Below, piece by piece: positions 7,835 to 16,957 of a stretch of 25,559 nucleotides of DNA (its first letter is position 1; every line of letters begins with the position of its first letter). A program made the position numbers and the translations under genes. Below the pieces are notes generated by a model. It had not been told where the DNA came from, made no database searches, and saw only the letters and a program-made list of their open reading frames with translations. Origin of the DNA: Prolixibacteraceae bacterium (GTDB lineage: Bacteria; Bacteroidota; Bacteroidia; Bacteroidales; Prolixibacteraceae); the NCBI GenBank assembly GCA_017998095.1, contig JAGODU010000046.1, positions 1-25,559 of the forward strand, written 5' to 3'.

Positions 7835-8283
7835 TTAATTATCACCTGATCTTCATATGTTATTTTCTCACAATATTTACACTTTAGTTCAACAGGCCGT
7901 TCTGAAATTACTGTAAATCTTGTCTTAATCTTTTCATTATTAGTAATACACTTGGGGTTAAAACATTTAACGATGTTGACAATCTCTTCAGGTAATTCTA
8001 CCACCCTCTTTTCAACTACTTCAAAATTCTTTATAGTATTCAACTTGGCATGCGGGGCAACTAATGCTATTTTATCAATTTCTGCACCTTCAAAAAATCG
8101 GTTCGCCACTTTTATTATTCCTTTTTTCCCAAGTTGCTTGCTGTCCAGATTAGTTCCGAAAGTTATCATTTCCTGAATATTGAACAAACCCAATATATTT
8201 ATCACATCAAAGAGTCTGTCAGCAGGAATATGATCAATTACAGTACCTTCTTTTATTGCACTTACTTGTAATGCTTTATTCAT
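7831..8283 (-). CDS. pyrI: Aspartate carbamoyltransferase regulatory subunit
   Basis: This 150-residue protein is the nucleotide-binding regulatory chain that assembles with PyrB into the allosteric ATCase. The N-terminal allosteric domain (about 1-98) has SAIKEGTVIDHIPA and the conserved Asp, Lys and hydrophobic positions that bind CTP or ATP. The C-terminal zinc domain has C107-x4-C112 and C135-x2-C138 (CFNPKC and CKYC). It starts 11 bp after the pyrB stop and overlaps the GAF gene by four bases. A regulatory subunit implies feedback control of pyrimidine synthesis at the enzyme level. Confidence 0.95.
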   Translation of the reverse strand: MNKALQVSAIKEGTVIDHIPADRLFDVINILGLFNIQEMITFGTNLDSKQLGKKGIIKVANRFFEGAEIDKIALVAPHAKLNTIKNFEVVEKRVVELPEEIVNIVKCFNPKCITNNEKIKTRFTVISERPVELKCKYCEKITYEDQVIIK

Positions 8284-8294
8284 CTCTATTTTAT

Positions 8295-9206
8295 TTATTT
8301 TAATCCCATTATATGTGAAATTATTGCCTGACGGGTATATACACCATTCAAGGCCTGAGTAAAGTAATATGCCTTTGGATTTGAGTCAACATCTGTATGA
8401 ATCTCATTTACCCTTGGTAGTGGATGAAGTATTTTAACTGTTGGTTTAGTATTCTTCAACATCTTATTTTTAAGAATGTATATATTTTTAACCTTTTCAT
8501 ATTCAATAGGATCAGTAAACCTTTCTTTTTGTACACGGGTCATATAAATTATATCAGCTTCAGAAATTATATCAGTAAATTCAGCATGTTCATAATATTT
8601 AATGCCCTTACTATGCAGAAAACGCTTATACTCGACAGGCATCTTCAATTCAGGAGGTGCTATAAAATTGAAAACCGGACTTTCAAATTCAGACATTGCC
8701 ATCAGCAATGAATGAACAGTCCTCCCGTATTTCAGATCACCGACCATGAAGATATTGATATTATCAAGCCTCCCCTGTGTTTTCATTATTGAAAACATAT
8801 CAAGCAGTGTCTGAGAAGGATGCTGGTTGGCTCCGTCTCCGGCATTTATTACCGGAACTGAAGATACTTCACTTGCATATCGGGCACTGCCCTCCAATGG
8901 ATGTCGCATTACAATCAAATCTGCATAATTGCTGACCATCTTTATCGTATCATGCAGAGTTTCTCCCTTTGAAACACTTGACGAAGATGAATCTGAAAAA
9001 CCGATAACTTTGCCTCCAAGTCTGTTTATTGCTGTTTCGAAGCTTAACCTTGTCCTCGTTGAAGGCTCAAAGAATAACGTTGCTACAACCTTGCCCTTCA
9101 GTAAATCCTGATTGGGATTACTTTCAAACTCTGATGCCAGCTCCATTATGCGTAAATAATCGGCTTTTTTAAAATCGGTGATAGAAATCAAATCTCTTTT
9201 TTGCAT
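8295..9206 (-). CDS. pyrB: Aspartate carbamoyltransferase catalytic subunit
   Basis: The enzyme condenses carbamoyl phosphate with aspartate, the committed step of pyrimidine synthesis. Its 303 residues match the catalytic chain. The carbamoyl-phosphate motif [12 protein letters not shown] lies at 46-57, followed by [14 protein letters not shown], the aspartate-domain segment [13 protein letters not shown], and [14 protein letters not shown] near 261-274. It is the first gene of pyrB-pyrI-GAF-NAGK. The 222 bp separating it from yigZ contain a strong terminator only 45 bp ahead of its start, which may just end the yigZ transcript or may act as a pyrimidine attenuator. Confidence 0.96.
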   Translation of the reverse strand: MQKRDLISITDFKKADYLRIMELASEFESNPNQDLLKGKVVATLFFEPSTRTRLSFETAINRLGGKVIGFSDSSSSSVSKGETLHDTIKMVSNYADLIVMRHPLEGSARYASEVSSVPVINAGDGANQHPSQTLLDMFSIMKTQGRLDNINIFMVGDLKYGRTVHSLLMAMSEFESPVFNFIAPPELKMPVEYKRFLHSKGIKYYEHAEFTDIISEADIIYMTRVQKERFTDPIEYEKVKNIYILKNKMLKNTKPTVKILHPLPRVNEIHTDVDSNPKAYYFTQALNGVYTRQAIISHIMGLK

Positions 9207-9251
9207 CTCATTTTAAATTTTACGGCTTTTTGAAACCTTTAATGTTTTAAT

Positions 9252-9283
9252 AAAAAAAGACCAATAGAAAATCTATTGGTCCC
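9252..9283 (-). terminator. Intrinsic terminator between yigZ and pyrB
   Basis: A perfect 9-bp stem, GACCAATAG (9259-9267) with CTATTGGTC (9273-9281), has a five-base loop and is followed on the minus strand by seven T. It lies about 146 bp past the yigZ stop but only 45 bp before pyrB, so it could also be a pyrB attenuator. A 27-codon minus-strand ORF (9366-9283) ends exactly where the stem begins. Confidence 0.85.
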
Positions 9284-9428
9284 TAAAGCAATTTCATAAA
9301 TCTTGTTACTTGGATTGATTGAATAAACCACACCAAGCTAATATTATATTTCTCTATACAATTCATTAAAGCATAAAATTAAAAAACTTTTCTCAAGTAA
9401 ATCCATACCTGTTTAATATTTTTGTTAA

Positions 9429-10037
9429 TCATAAGGAAGTTATTTTAAGCCCTTCTATTTTTTTAAGCTTTCCGACAACCTGATCCAACTCCCCTGCTCT
9501 CACATAAAGATCTAAAGTACAAAGCAACCCGCAGCTAAGATTCTCATTGTCAATCTGATGATCTTTGACTACTTTCATAATCTGATTTTGAATTACATAA
9601 TCAAACTCAAGACTTAACTTTTCTTTTACAACTTTTGTAATAATCGTTGAATTTGAGATAACATCTGAAGCTGCACTTTTATAAGCATTTATCAAACCAC
9701 TTACTCCTAGAAGAGTTCCTCCAAAATATCTGACTATAACTATCAAAATATTTGTCAGATTATTACTTAATATCTGACCATATATTGGCCTGCCTGCTGT
9801 TCCTGAAGGTTCTCCGTCATCGTTTACCCTGAAGGTCTGCCCTCTATATCCAAACCGATAGGCATAACAATGATGCCTTGCATTGTAATGTTCTTTCTTT
9901 AATGATTGAATGATTGATTTAACAGATTCTTCTTCAGATACAGGATATGCATAAGCAATGAATTTGCTTCCCTTATCTTTAAACAATCCTTCGGATGGTT
10001 TTTCTATTGTTTTATATGTATCATCTAAAGCATCCAT
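9429..10037 (-). CDS. yigZ: IMPACT/YigZ-family protein
   Basis: The 202-residue protein has the UPF0029 (Impact) N-terminal domain, including GLFKDKGSKFIAYAYPV, YNARHHCYAYRFG, NDDGEPSGTAGRPIYGQIL and IVIVRYFGGTLLGVSGLI. A C-terminal ferredoxin-like DUF1949 domain occupies about 140-202. Its relatives bind nucleic acids or ribosomes, but no biochemical role is settled; I cannot infer more. The start at 10037 fits the family N-terminus. An intrinsic terminator ends only about eight bases upstream of this ATG, so the gene depends on readthrough from dnaA or on an unseen promoter inside the end of dnaA. Confidence 0.9.
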   Translation of the reverse strand: MDALDDTYKTIEKPSEGLFKDKGSKFIAYAYPVSEEESVKSIIQSLKKEHYNARHHCYAYRFGYRGQTFRVNDDGEPSGTAGRPIYGQILSNNLTNILIVIVRYFGGTLLGVSGLINAYKSAASDVISNSTIITKVVKEKLSLEFDYVIQNQIMKVVKDHQIDNENLSCGLLCTLDLYVRAGELDQVVGKLKKIEGLKITSL

Positions 10038-10045
10038 ATAATCAT

Positions 10046-10072
10046 AAAAAAAGCAGATTTTTCAATCTGCTT
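10046..10072 (-). terminator. Intrinsic terminator between dnaA and yigZ
   Basis: A perfect 9-bp stem, AAGCAGATT (10051-10059) with AATCTGCTT (10064-10072), has a four-base loop. Seven T follow on the minus strand. It fills most of the 45-bp gap between dnaA and yigZ. Confidence 0.85.
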
Positions 10073-10082
10073 CATTTTCAAA

Positions 10083-11510
10083 TTATACCTTCAATCTTTT
10101 TTCAATTTCTTCTACGTCGATCTTAAATTGTTTATCAGTATCAATCAGATTATTTACAGTTTTACAGGCATGTAAAACTGTCGCATGGTCTTTTCGACCA
10201 ATTTGCGAACCAATTGATGCTAATGATGATTTAGTCATGTTTTTTGAAAAAAACATTGCAATCTGCCTCGCCTGAACAACTTCTCTTTTTCTGGTTTTTG
10301 ACTGCAATGAATCTACAGGCATATTGAAATAATCGCACACTATTTTCTGAATGTAATCAATTGTGATTTCATGTTTATTCTGTTTCACAATCTTATTAAT
10401 CATCTCAACTGCCAAATCTATTGTTATGGCTTTTCTGTTAAGTGTTGACTGTGCAAGCAATGAAATCAATGCTCCTTCCAACTCTCTTACGTTGGTGTAT
10501 ATATTCTGAGCTATATATTCCAAAACCTGATCAGGCATGGTCAACCCATCCTTGTAGGTCTTTTTCCTTAAAATTGAAAAACGGGTTTCATAATCAGGTA
10601 TCTGAAGATCAGTTGTCAAACCCCATTTAAATCTGGACAAAAGCCTTTCCTGAATACCACTGATTTCTGTAGGAGCCTTATCAGATGTAAGGATTAATTG
10701 CTTGCCTGATTGATGTAAATGGTTAAAAATATGAAAGAACGATTCCTGAGATTTTTCCTTACCGGAAAATTCCTGCACATCATCAATGATAAGTACATCT
10801 ATCATCTGATAAAAATGCATGAAATCATTTCTTGTATTTGATATTGAAGCTTCTGCATATTGAGTGGCAAACTTGTTTGCAGTCACATATAAAATAACTT
10901 TATCAGGAAACTTTTCTTTTACTTCAATTCCTATCGCATGAGCCAGATGGGTCTTTCCCAAACCACTGTCACCATATATCATTAGAGGATTGAATGCTGT
11001 TCCCCCCGGATTCTGAGCAACTGCATAACCTGCTGATCTTGCAAGCCTGTTGCACTCTCCTTCAATAAAATTGTCAAATGTGTTTTCTTTCTTTAACTGA
11101 GGATCAATATGTAATTTTTGTATCCCCGGAATTACAAAAGGATTCTTAATAACACCTGTATCGGTTCCAATTGGTACTGATACAGGTCGATTATTCAATT
11201 TAGAATTATTATTTGCCGGATAGTTTACAGTAAGTGAACCACTCTTCTGCTGAGTATTGCTCATTACTACGTTGTATTCCAGCTTTGCATTCTGACCAAT
11301 AACTTTCCTTAAAGTCTTTCTGAGAATATCTATATATTGCTCTTCTAAATATTCATAAAAAAACGGACTGGGAACCTGTATGGTGAGAATCTCATTTTCT
11401 ATCTTAAGTGGCTTGATTGGCTCGAACCAAGTTCTAAAACTTGTCGGCTGTACGTTATCTTTTATGACCAAGAGGCAATCATTCCATATCTGGTGGTGAT
11501 TCTTCAGCAT
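10083..11510 (-). CDS. dnaA: Chromosomal replication initiator DnaA
   Basis: This AAA+ initiator opens oriC and loads the replicative helicase. Its 475 residues follow the family order: domain I (1-85, starting with IWNDCLLVIKDNV and FRTWFEPIKP); a low-complexity Asn/Ser/Pro linker as domain II (about 85-120); the AAA+ domain with Walker A GDSGLGKTH at 180-188, Walker B VLIIDDVQE at 239-247 and the arginine-finger region ERLLSRFKWGL; and the C-terminal DNA-binding domain with RKDHATVLHACKTV at about 439-452. It is followed by a terminator and preceded by 610 bp without genes. No cluster of consensus DnaA boxes is visible next to it, so this need not be the origin, and dnaN is not adjacent. 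Confidence 0.97.
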   Translation of the reverse strand: MLKNHHQIWNDCLLVIKDNVQPTSFRTWFEPIKPLKIENEILTIQVPSPFFYEYLEEQYIDILRKTLRKVIGQNAKLEYNVVMSNTQQKSGSLTVNYPANNNSKLNNRPVSVPIGTDTGVIKNPFVIPGIQKLHIDPQLKKENTFDNFIEGECNRLARSAGYAVAQNPGGTAFNPLMIYGDSGLGKTHLAHAIGIEVKEKFPDKVILYVTANKFATQYAEASISNTRNDFMHFYQMIDVLIIDDVQEFSGKEKSQESFFHIFNHLHQSGKQLILTSDKAPTEISGIQERLLSRFKWGLTTDLQIPDYETRFSILRKKTYKDGLTMPDQVLEYIAQNIYTNVRELEGALISLLAQSTLNRKAITIDLAVEMINKIVKQNKHEITIDYIQKIVCDYFNMPVDSLQSKTRKREVVQARQIAMFFSKNMTKSSLASIGSQIGRKDHATVLHACKTVNNLIDTDKQFKIDVEEIEKRLKV

Positions 11511-12120
11511 TATTGGCGGTTTATTTAAAATTTAAAGTTAGAATTTTAGGTTGCGTTAATCTCAATTACTGATTACAAAAATGTGAAAAAAATATCTGAA
11601 AAAAAAACCTTTTTCCATTTGTTTTTTAATTATTTTCTTAAATGATTGTATTTCACAAAAATAAAAATTCATCATACAATAAAAGCCGTATTGTGCTATA
11701 TTTCAACACTTTAACAATAAGCACAATTTGCAATAGTCATAATTTTCAAGTCTTTATATACCTCATGATAATATGTTAATAAGAAAGGTGTATTTTAAAA
11801 TAATGTTATGTATATTGTAGTAATGTATTTACTTTTAATTTCTATGTATTACAAAAAAATAATATCTATTCCTGTTACATTAAAATATCATGTAATCGAT
11901 TGTCTTTTTATATTCTAGTAATAATAATGCAACATTTTATTAACATTAATTTTATAGATTTTTAGTTGATGAAAATATCTAACCTTCTTTAAAAAGAATT
12001 CTAAATAATTTTAAAATGGATTTTTTATTGAAAAAAAATGTACAGTTAAAAAAAATATTTACACATATATAACTTCTATGCTTATGTGTTTTATAAAATA
12101 AAATAACATAATTTTAAAAA
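11511..12120. other. 610-bp AT-rich non-coding gap upstream of dnaA
   Basis: No ORF with a recognisable product, tRNA or rRNA is visible. The sequence is very AT-rich with homopolymer runs. It contains the likely amidase terminator near 12050-12089 and, close to dnaA, a -7-like TAACTTTA (one mismatch) on the minus strand. An origin is possible from context, but I found no exact TTATnCACA box. Confidence 0.5.
12050..12089 (-). terminator. Probable weak terminator of the amidase gene
   Basis: ACACATA (12061-12067) can pair with TATGTGT (12083-12089) across a 15-base loop, and the minus strand then runs into a T-rich tract. The stem is AT-rich and short, so it is less convincing than the other terminators here. 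Confidence 0.4.
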
Positions 12121-13335
12121 TCACCTCGCCTGCGAAAAGGCAACTTTCTTTCCTTCAATGAAAGCAACCGGGAAAGCTCCCGGGAAAAGGCTTTTTATCT
12201 GTGAATTCGTACGTAAGGTTTCTTCAGGCACCCTGCTCAATCCAGTAAAGAACTTATGAAACCCTCCTTCATATAGGTAATACAATGAATCCTGTCCCTT
12301 AAACATCGGATCACCATATACATACTTTTCTTTTGCTGCCATGATTTGAACTCCAAACCATTTTCCTTTCAATGATTCAATATCTGCTATCAGACTGTCT
12401 TTCTTTTCAGTTTCTATAGTATCTTTTACTTCTACTTTAGCCAATTCATCAGCTTCAGCCTTTACTAACCCTTTAATTGTATCCTTTTTTTCTTTTGGTT
12501 TATTTTCTGTTCTCCCGGAATCAAATTTGGATCCTTTTGATGCTGTAGACGGTGTACGTTCATCAAATCTATGTTTATACTCTATAATTCCATCTACTAT
12601 TGCCTTGGCCATCTGGTCCTTTGCCTTATCTGTAAGCAAGAAATTCCTTTCGCTTTCTGTACTCATAAATCCAATCTCAATTAAAACGCTTGGCATTGCT
12701 GTCATCCTCAATACGAGTAATGGTTCTTGCTTTACCCCTCTGTCCTTCTGCCCTGTCGAGGAAATGATATTTCTTTGAACTGCTTCCGCAAATATCATAC
12801 TATGCTCCATATATTCATTTTGCATCATTTCAAACATGATATAAGATTCAGCAACATTGGGATCAAAGCCTTCATATTTAGTGGTATAGTCTTCTTCAAG
12901 TAATATAACAGAGTTCTCTGCCTTTGTTACCTCCAGGTTTTCATTACTCCTTCTTAACCCTAAAATAAACGTTTCAACCCCTGTAACTCCTTTGCCTTTT
13001 GTTGAATTGGCATGTATCGAAATAAAAAGATCAGCTTTGCTCTTATTTGCCTTCTCAGCCCTGTATGATAACTCGGGAAAAACATCTTTATCTCTGATAT
13101 ATACAACTGCAACCTCAGGACACTTCTTTTTTAACAGAGTTCCTGTCCTTAATGCTACATCCAATACAATATCCTTCTCATGAATTCCTGAAAAGGTAGC
13201 TCCCGGATCTTTACCTCCATGCCCAGCATCTATTACAACCTTGTCGAATTTATAATCAGCATTTTGTGAAAAAGATATATTAGCAGCTAATATTAAAATA
13301 ACTGTTGTAAAAAATAAAAATTTGTTCCCTGACAT
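12121..13335 (-). CDS. N-acetylmuramoyl-L-alanine amidase with SPOR-like tail
   Basis: This exported zinc amidase cleaves the bond between MurNAc and the stem peptide in peptidoglycan, usually in daughter-cell separation. A signal peptide ends near SFSQ (23-24). The Amidase_3 domain spans about 30-255 with zinc ligands H39 (DAGHGG), E53 (GIHEKD) and H108 (SIHAN), and catalytic E220 (VLIEIGFM). A charged Lys/Glu/Asp linker (about 258-315) leads to a C-terminal SPOR-like domain (WFGVQIMAAKEKY to FPVAFIEGKKV), which would bind denuded septal glycan. The length of 404 is normal for Bacteroidetes. It is divergent from lptD across 166 bp, a pairing common in this phylum that links cell-wall and outer-membrane work. 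Confidence 0.92.
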   Translation of the reverse strand: MSGNKFLFFTTVILILAANISFSQNADYKFDKVVIDAGHGGKDPGATFSGIHEKDIVLDVALRTGTLLKKKCPEVAVVYIRDKDVFPELSYRAEKANKSKADLFISIHANSTKGKGVTGVETFILGLRRSNENLEVTKAENSVILLEEDYTTKYEGFDPNVAESYIMFEMMQNEYMEHSMIFAEAVQRNIISSTGQKDRGVKQEPLLVLRMTAMPSVLIEIGFMSTESERNFLLTDKAKDQMAKAIVDGIIEYKHRFDERTPSTASKGSKFDSGRTENKPKEKKDTIKGLVKAEADELAKVEVKDTIETEKKDSLIADIESLKGKWFGVQIMAAKEKYVYGDPMFKGQDSLYYLYEGGFHKFFTGLSRVPEETLRTNSQIKSLFPGAFPVAFIEGKKVAFSQAR

Positions 13336-13501
13336 TTTTGATTCTTTTTATAATAAACTCTGCGGTTTAAAGTTAATTTATTAATAGTATAAAATAAAAT
13401 GTAAAATATTAATGTTGCAACTATAATAATGCATAAAACCTCTTTGTTGATAACTGCAAAACGGTTTTTTAAATTATTTTTGAGCCACTAATTTTTTTAA
13501 T

Positions 13502-16132
13502 TTGATTCGCTTTAAGTACATATTCGTTTTTTTAATGTTTTCAGGCGTTTTCCTCAGGTCTCTAGCCCAGGAGGAAATATCTGTGCCCGATACTTCCATC
13601 AACGCAAATATTGTACCTGAAACTGCTCAAAAAAAAGATTCTGTCCGCCAAAACAAACAAATATTTGAATCTCCCATTAATTACGATGCCAAGGACTCAA
13701 TTATTGTAACTTTTGAAGACGGTCAACAGGTTGTTCAGCTCTATAAAGGGGGAACAATCAAATATGGAACAATAGAGCTTGCAGCTGATTTCATTTCAGT
13801 AAATCTGGGCACAAAAGAAATATTCGCCAAAGGAATGCCTGACTCTACAGGAACTATAGTTGGCAAACCTCATTTTAAAGAAGGATCAGAAGAATTTGAC
13901 TGCTCTTCCTTGCGATATAACTTTGTTACTAGTAAAGGCTTTGTTGAAAATGTAATCACTGAGCAGGAAGGTGGAAAAGTCCACGGTGGAAAAGCTAAAA
14001 TGGTCACAAAGGATATATTTTGTATGGTAGATGGTAAATATTCAACCTGCGATGCTGAACACCCTCACTTTTATCTTCATATCAATAAAGGTAAAATGAT
14101 TAATAAAAAAGCCCTTATTGCAGGTTTATCATATATTGTTGTCGAAGACTTCCCTCTTTTTTTTCCGTTCCTCCCGTATGGTTATATCCCTACTAATAAA
14201 ACAACCTACAGCTCCGGAGTAATAATTCCATCCTACGGTGAGCTCACCGACAGGGGTTTTTATTTAAAAGATGGAGGCTTCTATTGGGCAGCATCCGATT
14301 ATTTTGACATCAAACTTACAGGTGATATTTATTCTAAAGGTTCATGGGCAGTTAACTTCACTTCAAAGTACAAAGTAAGATACAAAGCTTCAGGTAATCT
14401 TGGTATTAGCTATTCGAATGTAATTACAGGTGAAAAAGGAATAAATCAAAGAGTATCACCTGCTTTTAAAGTTATCTGGAGTCACTCCCAGGATCAGAAG
14501 TCAAATCCTTCTTTCAAGTTTTCTGCCAATGTCGACTTTTCAACAAACGGATTCGACCAACTCAATGAATATGAGAATACTGAGAAATACCTTAATAACA
14601 GTAAATCATCAAGCGTTTCTATTCGAAAGGATTTCCTTAATACTCCTTTTAGCATGTCGGCTAACATGAGAATTGCTCAAAGCACCAAAGATTCAATGCT
14701 TTCAATTTCTTTACCCGACCTGACATTCAACATGAGAAGTATTCAGCCTTTCAAAAAGAAAAAAAGAGTAGGCAAAAAAATGCCCTGGGAAGATATTGCT
14801 TTTTCTTATTCAATGACCGCTAAAAATTACGTCTCTCTTAAAGAATATGATTTATTTACAACCCCTCTCGCAAAGTGGAAGAAGGGCGTAAGTCATAACT
14901 TGCCAATTACTTTGCCCTCATTCAAATTATTCGATTATATAAACATAACTCCTTCAGTAAACTATAGCGCCCGTTGGTTTTTTGACTATCTGGAAAAATA
15001 CTGGGTCGATGGTTATGTTGTCCGCGACAATGAAACAGGTTCAAATAAATGGGTGAAAGGACGTGTTGTTGAAGTCAGAAAGGATGGCTTCAAATGGAAT
15101 TATGAATATTCAGCAGGGATTGGCGCAAGCACTACCATTTACGGTATCTATCAAATGACAAACCCAAAATCAAAGATTGTTGCTGTCCGCCACAAGATGG
15201 ACCCGACTATCAGTATGAGCTATCGCCCCGACTTTGGACAAAGTAAATTTGGATTTTACAAATGGGTACAAGTCGACTCACTTGGCAACATGAACCAATA
15301 CAATATTTTTGAAGGGGGAGTTTATAGCTCTACGAGCAAGGGCGAAAGCGGATCTATCTCTTTCGGGCTGAACAATAATATTGAAATGAAAGTCCTGAAT
15401 GAAAAGGATACAATTTCAAAAGAAAAATACAAGAAAATTCCAATCTTCGATAACCTTAGCTTCAACGGAAGCTACAATCTCGCTGCCGACTCATTTAATC
15501 TCAGCCCTATCAGCCTGAATGCTCGCACAAAGATTGCAGGGACTGTCCTCAACATCAATGGTACTCTTGACCCCTATGCTCTTGATGCTAAAGGTAATCG
15601 AACAAGCAAATATATGTGGAGCACTGCCAATGGTATTTCAAAACTTGGCCGAATGACAAATATAAGCACCGGCTTCGGCTTTGCCTTCAGCTCCAGCGAT
15701 CTTGAAAAGAAAATCAAGGAAAAGAAATCCAAAGAAGAAAATACCCAAAGCGGGCAACAACAATCTCCTGAAGAAGATTTAAACTCTTCCAATTCAAAGT
15801 TTTCAATGCCATGGCGAGTAAATATCAACTATAGTTTCAATTATTCGAACCCTAAAGGAAAGCCCATCGTTTCACAATCAATAGGCTTAAGCGGAAGCAT
15901 TGATTTTACTGACAAGTGGAAAGCCACCTTCAATTCAGGTTTTGATTTCAGGGCTATGAAGATGACTTATACTTCAATGACTGTCACCCGAAACCTACAC
16001 TGTTGGACTATGTCTTTCAATTTCTGCCCAATAGGGGTAAGCAAATTTTACACCTTCTCCCTTTCAGCAAATGCCAGCATGCTGAAAGACCTTAAAGTTG
16101 AAAAGAGGAGTACGGACTTCCCTGATTTCTAA
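13502..16132 (+). CDS. lptD: LPS-assembly outer-membrane protein LptD (Bacteroidetes type)
   Basis: This is the outer-membrane barrel that inserts lipopolysaccharide into the outer leaflet. The 876-residue protein has a signal peptide (n-region IRFKY, hydrophobic IFVFLMFSGVFL, cleavage after SLA). An OstA/LptA-like jelly-roll segment spans about 60-200 (KYGTIELAADFISVNL, TSKGFVENVITEQEGGKVHGGKAKM). From about 205 follows the LptD barrel with FPLFFPFLPYGYIPTN, SSGVIIPSYGE and many alternating beta-strand repeats. It ends without a canonical C-terminal aromatic, as is usual for this form. The start is TTG at 13502: no upstream ATG is in frame, and the first ATG (codon 11) would cut the signal peptide in half. 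ridA follows on the same strand. Confidence 0.9.
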   Translation: MIRFKYIFVFLMFSGVFLRSLAQEEISVPDTSINANIVPETAQKKDSVRQNKQIFESPINYDAKDSIIVTFEDGQQVVQLYKGGTIKYGTIELAADFISVNLGTKEIFAKGMPDSTGTIVGKPHFKEGSEEFDCSSLRYNFVTSKGFVENVITEQEGGKVHGGKAKMVTKDIFCMVDGKYSTCDAEHPHFYLHINKGKMINKKALIAGLSYIVVEDFPLFFPFLPYGYIPTNKTTYSSGVIIPSYGELTDRGFYLKDGGFYWAASDYFDIKLTGDIYSKGSWAVNFTSKYKVRYKASGNLGISYSNVITGEKGINQRVSPAFKVIWSHSQDQKSNPSFKFSANVDFSTNGFDQLNEYENTEKYLNNSKSSSVSIRKDFLNTPFSMSANMRIAQSTKDSMLSISLPDLTFNMRSIQPFKKKKRVGKKMPWEDIAFSYSMTAKNYVSLKEYDLFTTPLAKWKKGVSHNLPITLPSFKLFDYINITPSVNYSARWFFDYLEKYWVDGYVVRDNETGSNKWVKGRVVEVRKDGFKWNYEYSAGIGASTTIYGIYQMTNPKSKIVAVRHKMDPTISMSYRPDFGQSKFGFYKWVQVDSLGNMNQYNIFEGGVYSSTSKGESGSISFGLNNNIEMKVLNEKDTISKEKYKKIPIFDNLSFNGSYNLAADSFNLSPISLNARTKIAGTVLNINGTLDPYALDAKGNRTSKYMWSTANGISKLGRMTNISTGFGFAFSSSDLEKKIKEKKSKEENTQSGQQQSPEEDLNSSNSKFSMPWRVNINYSFNYSNPKGKPIVSQSIGLSGSIDFTDKWKATFNSGFDFRAMKMTYTSMTVTRNLHCWTMSFNFCPIGVSKFYTFSLSANASMLKDLKVEKRSTDFPDF

Positions 16133-16260
16133 ACTTTCTAAATTCTTCAATTAATATTTTAAAAGAATACTTACTTTTATTCTTTAACTTTATAATACAA
16201 TCATTTGTATAGCAAGAGTTTTTCAAAATCGCATGAATTGGAAAATCTAAATCAGCTCTT

Positions 16261-16704
16261 ATGAAACAAATTCTATTTTTCCTCTTAATTTTGTTGATGT
16301 TTAGTTCAATGAAAAACAGTGATAACATGAAACAAGTAATAAAAACAGAAAATGCTCCAGCAGCAATCGGGCCTTACAGTCAGGCAATAGAAATCAACAA
16401 CACTCTTTATATCTCCGGGCAAATACCATTAGACCCCAAAACCGGAAACATAGTAACAGGAGGCATTAAAGAGCAAACAGAACAAGTAATGAAGAATATA
16501 GCTGCCATTCTGAAAGAAGCAGGTTACAGCTTCTCAGATGTAGTGAAATCAACTTGTCTTTTGAGTGATATAAACAATTTTACAGCCATGAACGAAGTTT
16601 ATGCAGAATACTATCCGGTTGATCCCCCTGCAAGAGCAGCTTTTGCTGTAAAAGACCTTCCAAAGGGAGCGCTGATCGAAATTGAAACTATTGCTGCTAA
16701 ATAA
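16261..16704 (+). CDS. ridA: RidA family enamine/imine deaminase
   Basis: This small trimeric hydrolase clears reactive 2-aminoacrylate and related imines made by PLP enzymes. The core from Met23 shows the whole family pattern: [62 protein letters not shown], the substrate-binding Arg in [21 protein letters not shown]. The frame extends 22 codons upstream to 16261 with a hydrophobic run ([11 protein letters not shown]), so the product could be 147 residues with an export-like N-terminus or the usual 125-residue cytosolic form starting at 16327. Neither ATG has a clear ribosome-binding site, and the extension lacks a convincing cleavage site. It follows lptD by 128 bp. Confidence 0.93.
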   Translation: MKQILFFLLILLMFSSMKNSDNMKQVIKTENAPAAIGPYSQAIEINNTLYISGQIPLDPKTGNIVTGGIKEQTEQVMKNIAAILKEAGYSFSDVVKSTCLLSDINNFTAMNEVYAEYYPVDPPARAAFAVKDLPKGALIEIETIAAK

Positions 16705-16744
16705 ACAATCTATCGCATAATTATCTCATAAGAAGTAACCAGTT

Positions 16745-16816
16745 ACCAGAGTACTACCAAAGAGCCTGTTTCTCTCTTTATAAAGGGAGAAACAGGCTCT
16801 TTGGTAGTACTCTGGT
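16745..16816. repeat. 72-bp near-perfect palindrome
   Basis: Two 36-base arms meet at the centre (16780/16781, TTTATAAA) with a single T:G mismatch (16775 with 16786) and no spacer. The inner arms carry AAAGAGCCTGTTTCTC and its complement, the outer arms CCAGAGTACTACC and its complement. The outer part of the right arm is half of an 11-bp tandem: GGTAGTACTCT (16803) then GGTGGTACTCT (16814). No T-run follows on either strand, unlike the terminators elsewhere in this window. It lies between convergent ridA and rplI. Confidence 0.9.
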
Positions 16817-16906
16817 GGTACTCTGCCGGTTCGTTGCTTTTAATGAAACTGGTAGTTAATAAGTTATTTTTAAAAGGAAAATTAGAATTTACAAATTCCC
16901 ATAAAC

Positions 16907-16938
16907 AAAAAAAGACTGCCAAAATTGACAGTCTTTTT
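16907..16938 (-). terminator. Intrinsic terminator of the rpsF-rpsR-rplI operon
   Basis: A 10-bp stem, AAAAAGACTG (16909-16918) with CAGTCTTTTT (16929-16938), is followed by T on the minus strand. It lies about 20 bp past the rplI stop. Confidence 0.85.
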
Positions 16939-16957
16939 ATATTTCAGTAAAAATTAA

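Noticed and set aside
11511..12120. Replication origin next to dnaA
   Set aside because: The gap is AT-rich and next to dnaA, but I found no exact TTATnCACA box on either strand, only one-mismatch sites expected by chance. A single TTATCAACA occurs on the minus strand near 13445, outside the gap. GC skew over the whole chromosome would be needed.
16092..16328. A 78-codon minus-strand ORF between lptD and ridA
   Set aside because: It overlaps the end of lptD and the start of ridA antisense, has no recognisable motif and is of a length common by chance in AT-rich DNA.
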